Positions 9,544 through 16,642 of a stretch of DNA of 64,000 bases are shown here, piece after piece. The stretch is taken from the NCBI GenBank assembly GCA_016873435.1, contig VGXF01000002.1, forward strand, positions 62,001 to 126,000. The letters run 5' to 3'. Made by a program: the position numbers and the translations under genes. The DNA comes from Nitrospira sp. GTDB taxonomy: Bacteria; Nitrospirota; Nitrospiria; Nitrospirales; Nitrospiraceae. The notes under the pieces are model-generated. The model saw only the letters and a program-made list of their open reading frames with translations. It did not search any database and was not told where the DNA came from. The number at the start of each line of letters is the position of its first letter. The first letter of the stretch is position 1.

Positions 9544-10140
9544 TTGCTCAAGGAACTCGTGCTCGCCACGCAGAATAGAGACAAGGGGCGTGAGCTGGCG
9601 GCGCTGCTGGGCGATCTGGGCATCACGATCCGAACGCTGAAGGAATTTCCGGATGCGCCGGAGGTGCAGGAAGATGGCGCAACCTGCGAGGCAAATGCGA
9701 TCAAGAAGGCCCGGGCCATCGCGGACTATACGAAGCTGCCGGCAGTGGCTGACGATACGGGCCTGATGGTGGACGCACTGGGCGGGAGGCCCGGCGTGCA
9801 TGCCGCCCGGTACGCAGGGCAAAAAGCGACCTACGACGACAATTGTCGTAAGTTGCTCCAGGAACTCAATGGGGTGCCCCGTGCCAAGCGCAGCGCGCGG
9901 TTTGTGACAGTGGCGGCGCTGGCCCGTCCGGGCGAGAAACGCGTGACGGTACTCGATGGCGCGCTAGAGGGCGAAATCGCGGACGCGCCGGCTGGAACGC
10001 AGGGATTCGGGTACGATCCAGTGTTCTTCGTGCCCGATCTCGGCAGGACGTTAGCCCAGTTGACGCCGGATGAGAAGAATCGCATCAGCCATCGGGGGCG
10101 GGCGTTTGGGAAACTGAAAGAGTTTCTGAAGTCGCTATGA
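9544..10140 (+). CDS. rdgB: XTP/dITP pyrophosphatase RdgB
   Basis: A 198-residue Ham1/RdgB protein that hydrolyses dITP, XTP and other non-canonical purine nucleotides to monophosphates, keeping them out of DNA. Motifs: LATQNRDKGRELAALL at the start (substrate lysine region), VADDTGLMVDALGGRPGVHAARYAG in the middle, and GFGYDPVFFVPD with ISHRGRA near the end. The start is a TTG at 9544, giving the expected LKELVLATQN opening; no ATG upstream fits. The start codon lies inside the right arm of a heptad module and lacks a Shine-Dalgarno sequence. Confidence 0.95.
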   Translation: MLKELVLATQNRDKGRELAALLGDLGITIRTLKEFPDAPEVQEDGATCEANAIKKARAIADYTKLPAVADDTGLMVDALGGRPGVHAARYAGQKATYDDNCRKLLQELNGVPRAKRSARFVTVAALARPGEKRVTVLDGALEGEIADAPAGTQGFGYDPVFFVPDLGRTLAQLTPDEKNRISHRGRAFGKLKEFLKSL

Positions 10141-10246
10141 AATACGAACGAGCAGCAATCGTATTTGGCGTAGGATTGTAGCGTTTGCGGGATGGGGTAG
10201 CGAGAGCCTGTCGGCTAATGCCACTGCCGATGCTCGAGCTATGGAT

Positions 10247-10323
<77 letters not shown>

Positions 10324-10355
10324 CTCCTCACGTCGCGTGTGGGTATTGTGAGGAG
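10324..10355 (+). terminator. Hairpin after tRNA-Pro
   Basis: CTCCTCAC (10324-10331) and GTGAGGAG (10348-10355) are perfectly complementary (8 bp, 16-nt loop), directly abutting the tRNA 3' end. There is no T-tract. The word CTCCTCA also appears in the heptad module at 11402-11499. It may be a processing hairpin or a reduced repeat module. Confidence 0.35.
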
Positions 10356-10531
10356 AGTGTAGGTTTCGTTCAGCGCAGCTACCGGTATCGTTGGCACTTG
10401 CACGTCCCGCGCAGTCGTCGTTTGGCGCGACTGAAACATCCTGGCATATTCCCTCAGGCAGTGCCGCGCCAGGTCCACCGACAGGCCGTGGCGTTTGAGC
10501 ACGAACTAAGGTGTCGCGGTTCGACAGGGTT

Positions 10532-10608
10532 GCGCCCGTAGCTCAGTTGGATAGAGCACGAGCCTTCTAAGCTCGGGGTCGCTGGTTCGATTCCAGCCGG
10601 GCGCACCA
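10532..10608 (+). tRNA. tRNA-Arg (UCU)
   Basis: A 77-nt cloverleaf: acceptor GCGCCCG/CGGGCGC, D-arm with AGCTCAGTTGGATAGAGC, anticodon stem CGAGC/GCTCG with loop CTTCTAA (anticodon TCT at 10566-10568), T-arm GCTGGTTCGATTCCAGC, encoded CCA (10606-10608). The 208 bp separating it from tRNA-Pro shows no gene. Confidence 0.97.
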
Positions 10609-10694
10609 CCGGCTCCCCCTTCAGTGAACGCAGGCCGCGTTCGTCGCCAGCGGTTGATTCGCGTGCGAGGCGGGGAGTATGGTGACGGCCTGAG

Positions 10695-11411
10695 ATGGCA
10701 CGGAAAACCGCGGTACGGACACGGACTTCGTCGCGCCGGCCGGTGCTCCCAGTGACGGCTGCTGACAAGCGGCGGTTCCAGCGTCGGCTGCTGAGGTGGT
10801 ACGCGCAACACGGCCGCGATTTGCCATGGCGGCGCACATCTGATCCCTACAAAATTCTCGTCTCTGAGGTGATGCTGCAGCAGACGCAAGTGGATCGTGT
10901 CATTCCCAAGTACCACGAGTTTCTTGACCGCTATCCCTCCTTTGAATCGCTGGCCGGGGCGAAGCCGGACGAGGTCAAAAAGACCTGGTATCCGCTCGGC
11001 TACAACATCCGCCCGCTCCGCCTGCACAGCATCGCGTGTGAGACGGTTGCACGGTACGGCGGCCAGCTGCCGCGCGATCCTGACGACTTGTTGTCGTTTA
11101 AGGGGATCGGCCGGTACACGGCGGGAGCCATCCGCTCCTTCGCATTCAACGAAGATGCGCCGATTCTGGATACCAATGTCATGCGAGTGCTTCACCGTGT
11201 GTTCATGAGGACCGGCAATCCCAAGAACCGGAAAAATATTTTGTGGGCCCTGTCGGAGGCGTTGATTCCAAAGGGACAGGGGTACGATTTCAATCAGGCC
11301 TTGATGGATTTCGGTGCCATGATCTGCACGGCCCGCGACCCCTACTGTCTCCTGTGCCCCATGAAGGATTTTTGCAAGACCTATCCGTACGATGGGAGCG
11401 GGAAGGGGTAA
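10695..11411 (+). CDS. mutY: MutY-like DNA glycosylase, catalytic domain only
   Basis: A 238-residue HhH-GPD DNA glycosylase. Catalytic glutamate sits in SEVMLQQTQV (about residue 56), the helix-hairpin-helix in GIGRYTAGAI, and the catalytic aspartate in PILDTNVMRVLHR. The [4Fe-4S] loop is C-x6-C-x2-C-x5-C (CTARDPYCLLCPMKDFC), which ends the protein. E. coli MutY (350 residues) carries a further Nudix-like C-terminal domain that recognises 8-oxoG; here it is missing, and a separate Nudix gene follows. The residue after GIGR is Tyr, as in Geobacillus MutY and in archaeal MIG-type T/G-mismatch glycosylases, so a mismatch thymine glycosylase is an alternative. Start ATG at 10695. Confidence 0.82.
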   Translation: MARKTAVRTRTSSRRPVLPVTAADKRRFQRRLLRWYAQHGRDLPWRRTSDPYKILVSEVMLQQTQVDRVIPKYHEFLDRYPSFESLAGAKPDEVKKTWYPLGYNIRPLRLHSIACETVARYGGQLPRDPDDLLSFKGIGRYTAGAIRSFAFNEDAPILDTNVMRVLHRVFMRTGNPKNRKNILWALSEALIPKGQGYDFNQALMDFGAMICTARDPYCLLCPMKDFCKTYPYDGSGKG

Positions 11412-11499
11412 GGGGTCAGGAGTGAGGCGTAAGAACGATCGCAAGCGGGCCGTACTCAATTCCTCGCCCCGTCCGCCGCACTCCTCACCCGTTATTCAG
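11402..11499 (+). repeat. Heptad inverted-repeat module 3 (mutY-Nudix)
   Basis: The left arm repeats GGGGTCA/GGAGTGA/GGCGTAA across the mutY stop; the right arm (about 11460-11498), read on the minus strand, gives CGGGTGA/GGAGTGC. The arms are complementary around GGAGTGAGGCG. The Nudix frame is open through the module, so its start is uncertain (GTG 11422 or GTG 11500). Confidence 0.6.
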
Positions 11500-11871
11500 G
11501 TGGCGGCCGGTCTGATCTGTCGGCAGGGGCGCTATTTGATCGCTCGGCGCAAGGCGGACACGCATCTCGGCGGCCTGTGGGAGTTCCCCGGCGGTAAGCG
11601 CGAAGCGGACGAATCCCTGGAGGCCTGTCTGTTTCGCGAGCTGCGCGAAGAGTTGGGTGTGGACGTCATGGCGCCGACTCTCTTGCGCACGATCCGGCAC
11701 GACTATCCGGGCAGGACGGTCGAGCTGCATTTCTTCCGCTGCGCGATCAGGCGGGGCAAGGCGCAGCCGTTGGACTGCGATGAGATTCGCTGGGTCACGC
11801 CGAAGGAAATGTCGGCCTACGAATTTCTGTCGGCGGACCGTGCTTTGATCGAGGCGCTTCAACATCCGTAA
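11422..11871 (+). CDS. MutT-like Nudix hydrolase
   Basis: A protein of up to 149 residues with an intact Nudix box, GGKREADESLEACLF then RELREELGV (consensus Gx5Ex7REUxEExGU), preceded by LARRKADTHLGGLWEFPGG as in MutT. It should hydrolyse a nucleoside diphosphate-X substrate, plausibly 8-oxo-dGTP given that mutY lies immediately upstream; substrate is inferred. The listed start (GTG 11422) includes about 26 residues encoded by a repeat module (RPPHSS...); the GTG at 11500 gives 123 residues beginning at VAAGLICRQGRY, which is closer to MutT length and is probably the real start. Confidence 0.85.
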   Translation: MRRKNDRKRAVLNSSPRPPHSSPVIQVAAGLICRQGRYLIARRKADTHLGGLWEFPGGKREADESLEACLFRELREELGVDVMAPTLLRTIRHDYPGRTVELHFFRCAIRRGKAQPLDCDEIRWVTPKEMSAYEFLSADRALIEALQHP

Positions 11872-11961
11872 GGAGCGAGGAATGCAGCGTACGGTGTGCG
11901 GAGAGAAGTCGCAGGGGCTATTGCTCCTCGCCCCGTACCCCGAATACCTGATGAGTCATCC
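11868..11961 (+). repeat. Heptad inverted-repeat module 4 (Nudix-exonuclease)
   Basis: Ninety bp from the Nudix stop to the ATG at 11962. Left units such as GTAAGGA/GCGAGGA and GTACGGT/GTGCGGA; right units CTCCTCG/CCCCGTA. The left GTACGGTGTGCGGAGAG is partly complementary to the right GCTCCTCGCCCCGTAC. No Shine-Dalgarno sequence before the next ATG. Confidence 0.55.
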
Positions 11962-12669
11962 ATGAAAGTTGTACTCGATATCGAGACAGTCCAGGCGCCG
12001 CGTGAAGAGTGGGCGACACTTGTGGGGGTGCCGGTGGGCACGCCTGATGCGTCCGGTAGGGATGATCTCTTCGAGCACGCGGAGGCAGCTCAGCGGCAGC
12101 GGGCGGAAGACGAGCAGTATGAAAAGTCGTCCTTCGATGGGACCTACAGCCGGATCGTCTGCATTGGCTTGATCGTGCTGACCGATGCCATGGAGGCGCA
12201 TGGCGCCGTGTCCTGGTATGGTGCGAACGAAAAGGAACTGCTCCGGCAGTTCTGGGGGAAGCTGGGGCAGATCAGGCCTGCCCTCTATATTACGCACAAC
12301 GGACTCGGATTCGACCTGCCGTTTCTGAAAAAGCGCTCGATCATCCATCAGGTCAAGCCGACGAGCGACATTTCACTGGTGAAATTCAGGACCGAACCCG
12401 TCTACGACACAATGGCGATCTGGTCCAACTGGGACACGCGCGGGTGGGTCAAGCTGGACGTGCTGGCGCGGGCGCTCAACGTTGAGACAAAATCGGGTAG
12501 CGGCAAGCAGGTGGCCGAGATGTGGGCGAAGGGACAAGGGAGGGCGATCGCCGACTACTGCCTGCAAGATACCTACGTGACCTATGCCTGCTACTGCAGA
12601 ATGAATTTCCGTGAACCCCTGTCGCGGCAGGTCGTATTGCTGAACAAGGAATTGATTGATGTCGGGTGA
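11962..12669 (+). CDS. DEDD-family 3'-5' exonuclease
   Basis: A 235-residue protein of the RNase H-like DEDD exonuclease superfamily, closest to PolB-like stand-alone 3'-5' exonucleases. Motif I is VLDIET (residues 3-8), motif II is THNGLGFDLPFL, and motif III is YCLQDTYVTY (YxxxD type). These supply the four acidic metal ligands. The nucleic-acid substrate (RNA or DNA) cannot be told from sequence. The frame extends upstream to 11896, but those codons lie in a repeat module; ATG 11962 gives the natural MKVVLDIET opening. It ends 2 bp from the convergent lipoprotein gene. Confidence 0.8.
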   Translation: MKVVLDIETVQAPREEWATLVGVPVGTPDASGRDDLFEHAEAAQRQRAEDEQYEKSSFDGTYSRIVCIGLIVLTDAMEAHGAVSWYGANEKELLRQFWGKLGQIRPALYITHNGLGFDLPFLKKRSIIHQVKPTSDISLVKFRTEPVYDTMAIWSNWDTRGWVKLDVLARALNVETKSGSGKQVAEMWAKGQGRAIADYCLQDTYVTYACYCRMNFREPLSRQVVLLNKELIDVG

Positions 12670-12671
12670 CG

Positions 12672-13559
12672 TCAGGGGGTGGAGTTATTCTTCGACTTGG
12701 GACTGCCTGTCTTTGATTGCTGCTCGTTCAGCTGCTGCTTGATCTCCTGCAATTCCTTCTTGAGCGCTTCGACATCTGCAGCTCGGGCAGCCGGCGGATC
12801 GGCTGGTGTGGCTGGGCTTGTGATGGCCGGTACCGGCGTCGGAGCGACCGGCTGTTCCGGCAGTCTGGCCAGCAGGTCGTAATCGAGGACCAGCGTGGGA
12901 AACTCGGCCTCTCCCAAGCGGAAGGCTTCCGGCCGTTCTGCCTCCCTAGGGACGAACTCGAGTTTGCGGCCGGTCAAGCCGGTGCGGTCGACATACTGGC
13001 GGTTGGGCCCATCAATCCGAGACCGGGGTTGAATCCCAGATCGAAACTGCGTCAGGTGGATGTGCAGCGAGCGGCCATGGACGAAGAGGGCCCCCGAGGT
13101 GATTTCTTCGGGCGCTGTGGTTGTCGGACCCGGAGGGGCCTTGGCGGCGCTCTCCTGCCGTAGATCGGGCAGCGGGTCCGCCTGGTTGAGTCGGAATGCG
13201 ACTTGCTGCCCGGGGGAGGCCTTGGCCAGCGCGATGGAGATCCAGGGGGCGAAAAAATCCGCTTCCTCGTCAGAAAAGGCGCGCACCGGCTCGGGACGGG
13301 AGCCGAACAGGAACTGCAACGTGCTCCTGTCGTCTCGCACTTGGATCCCGCGCAATGCCTTTGCGATGACGCCCGCCTCGATCGTGACGGGATGCGTGGC
13401 TTGAAGGGGCTTGGTCCGGATCGGTTCCAAGAAGATGGCGCCGCGAGGGCTGTCGTGAATCGCCGGTCCGGCGGGGGGCGCTGACGCGCATCCGGTCGCG
13501 ATGAAGCAGGCGAGCAGGATGGAAGCAGACCGGACCGGTATTGCGTGAACGGGTCGCAT
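12672..13559 (-). CDS. Hypothetical lipoprotein with C-terminal coiled coil
   Basis: A 295-residue protein with a lipoprotein signal peptide: LLACFIATGCAS, giving a lipidated Cys at about residue 24. The middle shows beta-like stretches without a recognisable family (FLFGSRPEPVRAFSDEEADFFAPW; GALFVHGRSLHIHLTQF). A Pro/Ala linker (about 235-260) leads to a short coiled coil, DVEALKKELQEIKQQLNEQQ, and a Lys/Ser tail. It diverges from the porin gene. Function unknown. Confidence 0.65.
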   Translation of the reverse strand: MRPVHAIPVRSASILLACFIATGCASAPPAGPAIHDSPRGAIFLEPIRTKPLQATHPVTIEAGVIAKALRGIQVRDDRSTLQFLFGSRPEPVRAFSDEEADFFAPWISIALAKASPGQQVAFRLNQADPLPDLRQESAAKAPPGPTTTAPEEITSGALFVHGRSLHIHLTQFRSGIQPRSRIDGPNRQYVDRTGLTGRKLEFVPREAERPEAFRLGEAEFPTLVLDYDLLARLPEQPVAPTPVPAITSPATPADPPAARAADVEALKKELQEIKQQLNEQQSKTGSPKSKNNSTP

Positions 13560-13622
13560 GGCGGCCGTAGTCTAGCACAAGACGGTGGCAGGGAGAGCCC
13601 AAACTCGGCCTGCAATCAGTTA

Positions 13623-13651
13623 TTGACAGTATGTTCGCGAATTGGTACAAG
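13623..13651 (+). promoter_or_regulatory. Putative promoter of the porin-urea cluster
   Basis: A perfect TTGACA (13623-13628), 17-bp spacer, then TACAAG (13646-13651, 4 of 6 matches to TATAAT). A transcript starting near 13658 would carry a leader of about 210 nt that includes the terminator/antiterminator at 13711-13764. Confidence 0.55.
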
Positions 13652-13710
13652 TACCCCCGTTTGGTATTACGACTGGGGAGGGACAACGGCGTCCGCGTTC
13701 CCCGGCCTTG

Positions 13711-13764
13711 AAGGGACATTGACGTCCTTTTGGTCCATGAAGGACCAGGAGGGCGTTTTTTTTT
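13711..13764 (+). promoter_or_regulatory. Leader attenuator: terminator and competing antiterminator
   Basis: CGTCCTTTTGGTCC (13723-13736) pairs with 13742-13755 over 14 bp (some G-T pairs) around the loop ATGAA and is followed by nine T residues (13756-13764): a strong intrinsic terminator. Just upstream AAGGGAC (13711-13717) can pair instead with GTCCTTT (13724-13730), breaking the 5' arm of the terminator. The structures exclude each other. The next plus-strand gene upstream ends 1 kb away, so this looks like leader control of the porin/urt/ure genes. Confidence 0.55.
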
Positions 13765-13870
13765 GCCTGTCACCCCAGCAAAGCAGGATCGAGCGGGTGA
13801 TTCTGCTTGGGCGGGCGTGACGACGAACGAAGCAACAAACTGAGCGAACGAGCAATGGGAGGGTGCGGAC

Positions 13871-15196
13871 ATGGAAGTATGGCAGACAGGTAAGGGAAGG
13901 GCCGCGCGGCGTGCGGTGGCTGCCTGGGCGATCATGGCACTGTTGATGGGGATGGCGGCCGCGCCGTCCAGCGCCCATGCGGACGGCAAGATCAAAAGCG
14001 ACGATCCGGATAAGTGGATCAGCCTGGGACTGGGAATCAAGTCATCGTTCGCCGCCCAAGAAAATGGGGCGGCGAATGGCAGGGGCTACAGCAACCGATT
14101 CGGCATTGACTTCCAGCGTTTTTATCTAAACGGGTCCCTCAACAAATATCTCAAGTTCGAGGTCAACACCGAATGTTTCAACTGCCCCGGCTCCATCAAC
14201 GGATTGGGTTCGGGGGGTAATACCGCCTCGCGGACTGGCACCACGGCCAATTTCTACGGCGGGAATTCCACGCTCGGCTTGCTCGATGCAATCGGCAAGT
14301 TCGAGTACAGCCCGCAGATCAATCTCTGGGTCGGACGCCTACTGGTGACAGGCGAGCGCGGCGAACTCAACGGTCCGTTCTATATGGCGCTCTACGACGG
14401 ATTCAAGACGCCGTTCAACTCCGCGGATTTCAGCGGGAACTTCGGCAAGGGCGGAGCCGGACTCTACGGCCGCGACAACGGCGCGGTGTTTTGGGGGGAA
14501 GTCAACCCAGGGGGCAAGCAGTTGCAATACAGCCTGGGGGTGTACACGGGACTACAATCAGCGAGCGGAGTAGGCCCCAACCAACAGGGCAGCCTGATGT
14601 ATGCGGGACGGTTGACCTACAACTTCCTGAACCCGGAGAAGAATCCTGGCTACTACACCAGCGGGACTTACTATGGGAAGGCTGGCGATATTCTCGCGCT
14701 GGGGGTCGGGGCGAACCATCAGAAGGACGGCGCCGGCACGTTTACCGCCAAGTCCGATTTCACCGCGTTCATCGCGGACCTCCTGTTCGAGAAGGTGCTT
14801 CCGAACGACGGCGTGCTCACGATCAACGCGGAGTACAAGGAGTATTTCGCCAATTACAACAAACAACGTGCGTATAGCGGCGGCTCCGCGGCAGACGGCT
14901 GCTTCTGTATGTTCGATGGTCACTCCTTTACTGCGTATGCGTTATATCTGTTACCGGACACGGTGGGGGTTGGGAAATTCCAGCCCTATGGACGGTATAC
15001 CTGGGTTCAGCCGAGCGAGAGCAGTACACGGAAGGAAACGGAACTCGGCGTGAACTACATCATCGACGGCCACAACGCGCGCGTGTCAGCCTTCTGGCAG
15101 TATGGCGATCTCGCCACCAAGGCCCTGAACTACGCGCCCACGGCGACAGGGGAGCAGGTGCATAGCCTCAAGCTGGCCTTGCAGCTCCAGTACTGA
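13871..15196 (+). CDS. Outer-membrane porin (probable urea/short-chain amide porin)
   Basis: A 441-residue protein with a signal peptide (residues 1-38, ...AIMALLMGMAAAPSSAHA). The mature part has alternating polar/aromatic strands, a disulfide-prone NTECFNCPGSI region near residue 100, and ends in LKLALQLQY, a C-terminal aromatic typical of outer-membrane beta barrels. Its place directly before urtA suggests an FmdC-like porin for urea and short amides; I infer this from context, since barrel sequences show little on substrate. GGGAGG lies 8-13 bp before the ATG. Confidence 0.75.
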   Translation: MEVWQTGKGRAARRAVAAWAIMALLMGMAAAPSSAHADGKIKSDDPDKWISLGLGIKSSFAAQENGAANGRGYSNRFGIDFQRFYLNGSLNKYLKFEVNTECFNCPGSINGLGSGGNTASRTGTTANFYGGNSTLGLLDAIGKFEYSPQINLWVGRLLVTGERGELNGPFYMALYDGFKTPFNSADFSGNFGKGGAGLYGRDNGAVFWGEVNPGGKQLQYSLGVYTGLQSASGVGPNQQGSLMYAGRLTYNFLNPEKNPGYYTSGTYYGKAGDILALGVGANHQKDGAGTFTAKSDFTAFIADLLFEKVLPNDGVLTINAEYKEYFANYNKQRAYSGGSAADGCFCMFDGHSFTAYALYLLPDTVGVGKFQPYGRYTWVQPSESSTRKETELGVNYIIDGHNARVSAFWQYGDLATKALNYAPTATGEQVHSLKLALQLQY

Positions 15197-15259
15197 GCTT
15201 GCCGGGGACGACATTATGAACTAAAGCCGCACACCTGTTGCGTGTGCAAGGAGTCTGAG

Positions 15260-16642
15260 ATGAAATCAAGTCCTGAGTCGACAAAATCTGATCTCGTGAA
15301 AAACGCAGTCGAGACAACAATGACCACAGCGGCCGGCTCGTCGCGCCGCGAGTTTCTGGCGCAAAGCGGGCGGGTCGTGGCGGCGGCTGGGGTCGCTTCG
15401 CTGCTCGGCAACCTGGGCGGATGGGCGTTGTCTTATGCCGCGGACAAGGAGCCGATCAAGATCGGCATCCTGCATTCGCTCTCCGGGACGATGGCGATCA
15501 GCGAAGTCTCGCTGAAGGACGTTGTGCTGATGGCGGTGGAGGAGATCAACGCCAAAGGCGGCGTGATGGGCCGGAAAATCAAGCCTGTTGTCGTCGACCC
15601 AGCGTCCAACTGGGATCTCTTTGCTGAGAAGGCCAAGCAGTTGCTCGTAGTGGACAAGGTGGCTGTGGTGTTCGGCTGCTGGACCTCAGTCAGTCGGAAG
15701 TCCGTGCTACCGGTCTTCGAGAAGAACAATGGACTGCTCTTCTATCCGGTGCAGTACGAGGGCGAGGAGTGCTCCCACAACGTGTTTTACACTGGGGCAG
15801 CGGTGAACCAGCAGGCGATCCCGGCAGTGGAATATCTGATGAGCAAGGAAGGCGGTGGGTACAAGAAGTTCTACTTGCTCGGCACGGACTACGTCTATCC
15901 GCGGACGACGAACAAAATCCTCCGCGCGATGCTGTTGGCCAAGAAGGTGCCGGCTGCCGACATCATGGAGGAGTACACGCCATTCCATCACCAGGATTAC
16001 CAGACGATCGTCGGGAAGGTGAAGAAGTTTGCGGCCGGCGGCAAGGCGGCGGTGATCAGCACGATCAACGGCGACAGCAACGTGCCGTTTTATAAGGAGT
16101 TCGCGAATCAGGGCCTACGCGCGGAAGACGCCCCGATTATGGCGTTCAGCGTAGCGGAGGACGAGTTGCGTGGTATGGACACCACCGCGCTGGTCGGACA
16201 TCTGGCCGCGTGGAACTACTATCAGAGCGTGGACACGCCGCAGAACAAAAAGTTCGTGGCCGACTTCAAGGCTTACTGCAAGAAGAACAATCTGCCAGAT
16301 GGCGAGAAACGCGTCACTGACGATCCAATGGAGGCGGCCTACTTCGGTGTCCATATCTGGAAGCAGGCGGTCGAGAAGGCTGGCTCAACCGAGGTGGACA
16401 AGGTCCGCAAGGCAGTCTATGGAAGCAAGTTCCTCGCGCCGGGCGGCGAAATCAAGATGGACGAAGCCAACCATCACACGAACAAACCGGTGCTGATCGG
16501 TGAAATCCTGAAGGATGGGCAATTCAAGATCGTGTCTCGTTCGAAGGGTCTCGTGAAGCCGGAGCCCTGGAGCGAGTACACCAGCCCTGATAAAGGATGC
16601 GACTGGATCGGTCACCAGGGAACCTATCAGAAGAAGGCATGA
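15260..16642 (+). CDS. urtA: Urea ABC transporter substrate-binding protein UrtA
   Basis: A 460-residue periplasmic binding protein of the UrtA/FmdD type. It has a Tat signal peptide: SSRREFLAQSG (about residues 28-38), then a hydrophobic stretch and ALSYAADKEPIKIGILHSLSGTMA, where the mature receptor begins. UrtA captures urea in the periplasm and delivers it to UrtB-UrtC. AAGGAG at 15248-15253 correctly precedes the ATG at 15260; the GTG at 15242 would be too long. urtB follows with no gap. Confidence 0.95.
   Translation: MKSSPESTKSDLVKNAVETTMTTAAGSSRREFLAQSGRVVAAAGVASLLGNLGGWALSYAADKEPIKIGILHSLSGTMAISEVSLKDVVLMAVEEINAKGGVMGRKIKPVVVDPASNWDLFAEKAKQLLVVDKVAVVFGCWTSVSRKSVLPVFEKNNGLLFYPVQYEGEECSHNVFYTGAAVNQQAIPAVEYLMSKEGGGYKKFYLLGTDYVYPRTTNKILRAMLLAKKVPAADIMEEYTPFHHQDYQTIVGKVKKFAAGGKAAVISTINGDSNVPFYKEFANQGLRAEDAPIMAFSVAEDELRGMDTTALVGHLAAWNYYQSVDTPQNKKFVADFKAYCKKNNLPDGEKRVTDDPMEAAYFGVHIWKQAVEKAGSTEVDKVRKAVYGSKFLAPGGEIKMDEANHHTNKPVLIGEILKDGQFKIVSRSKGLVKPEPWSEYTSPDKGCDWIGHQGTYQKKA

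Noticed and set aside
13631-13711. A 26-codon ORF in the porin leader that stops exactly where the antiterminator begins
   Set aside because: It has no ribosome binding site and its ATG lies upstream of the predicted transcription start; the Arg content is suggestive but not a run of one regulating codon.
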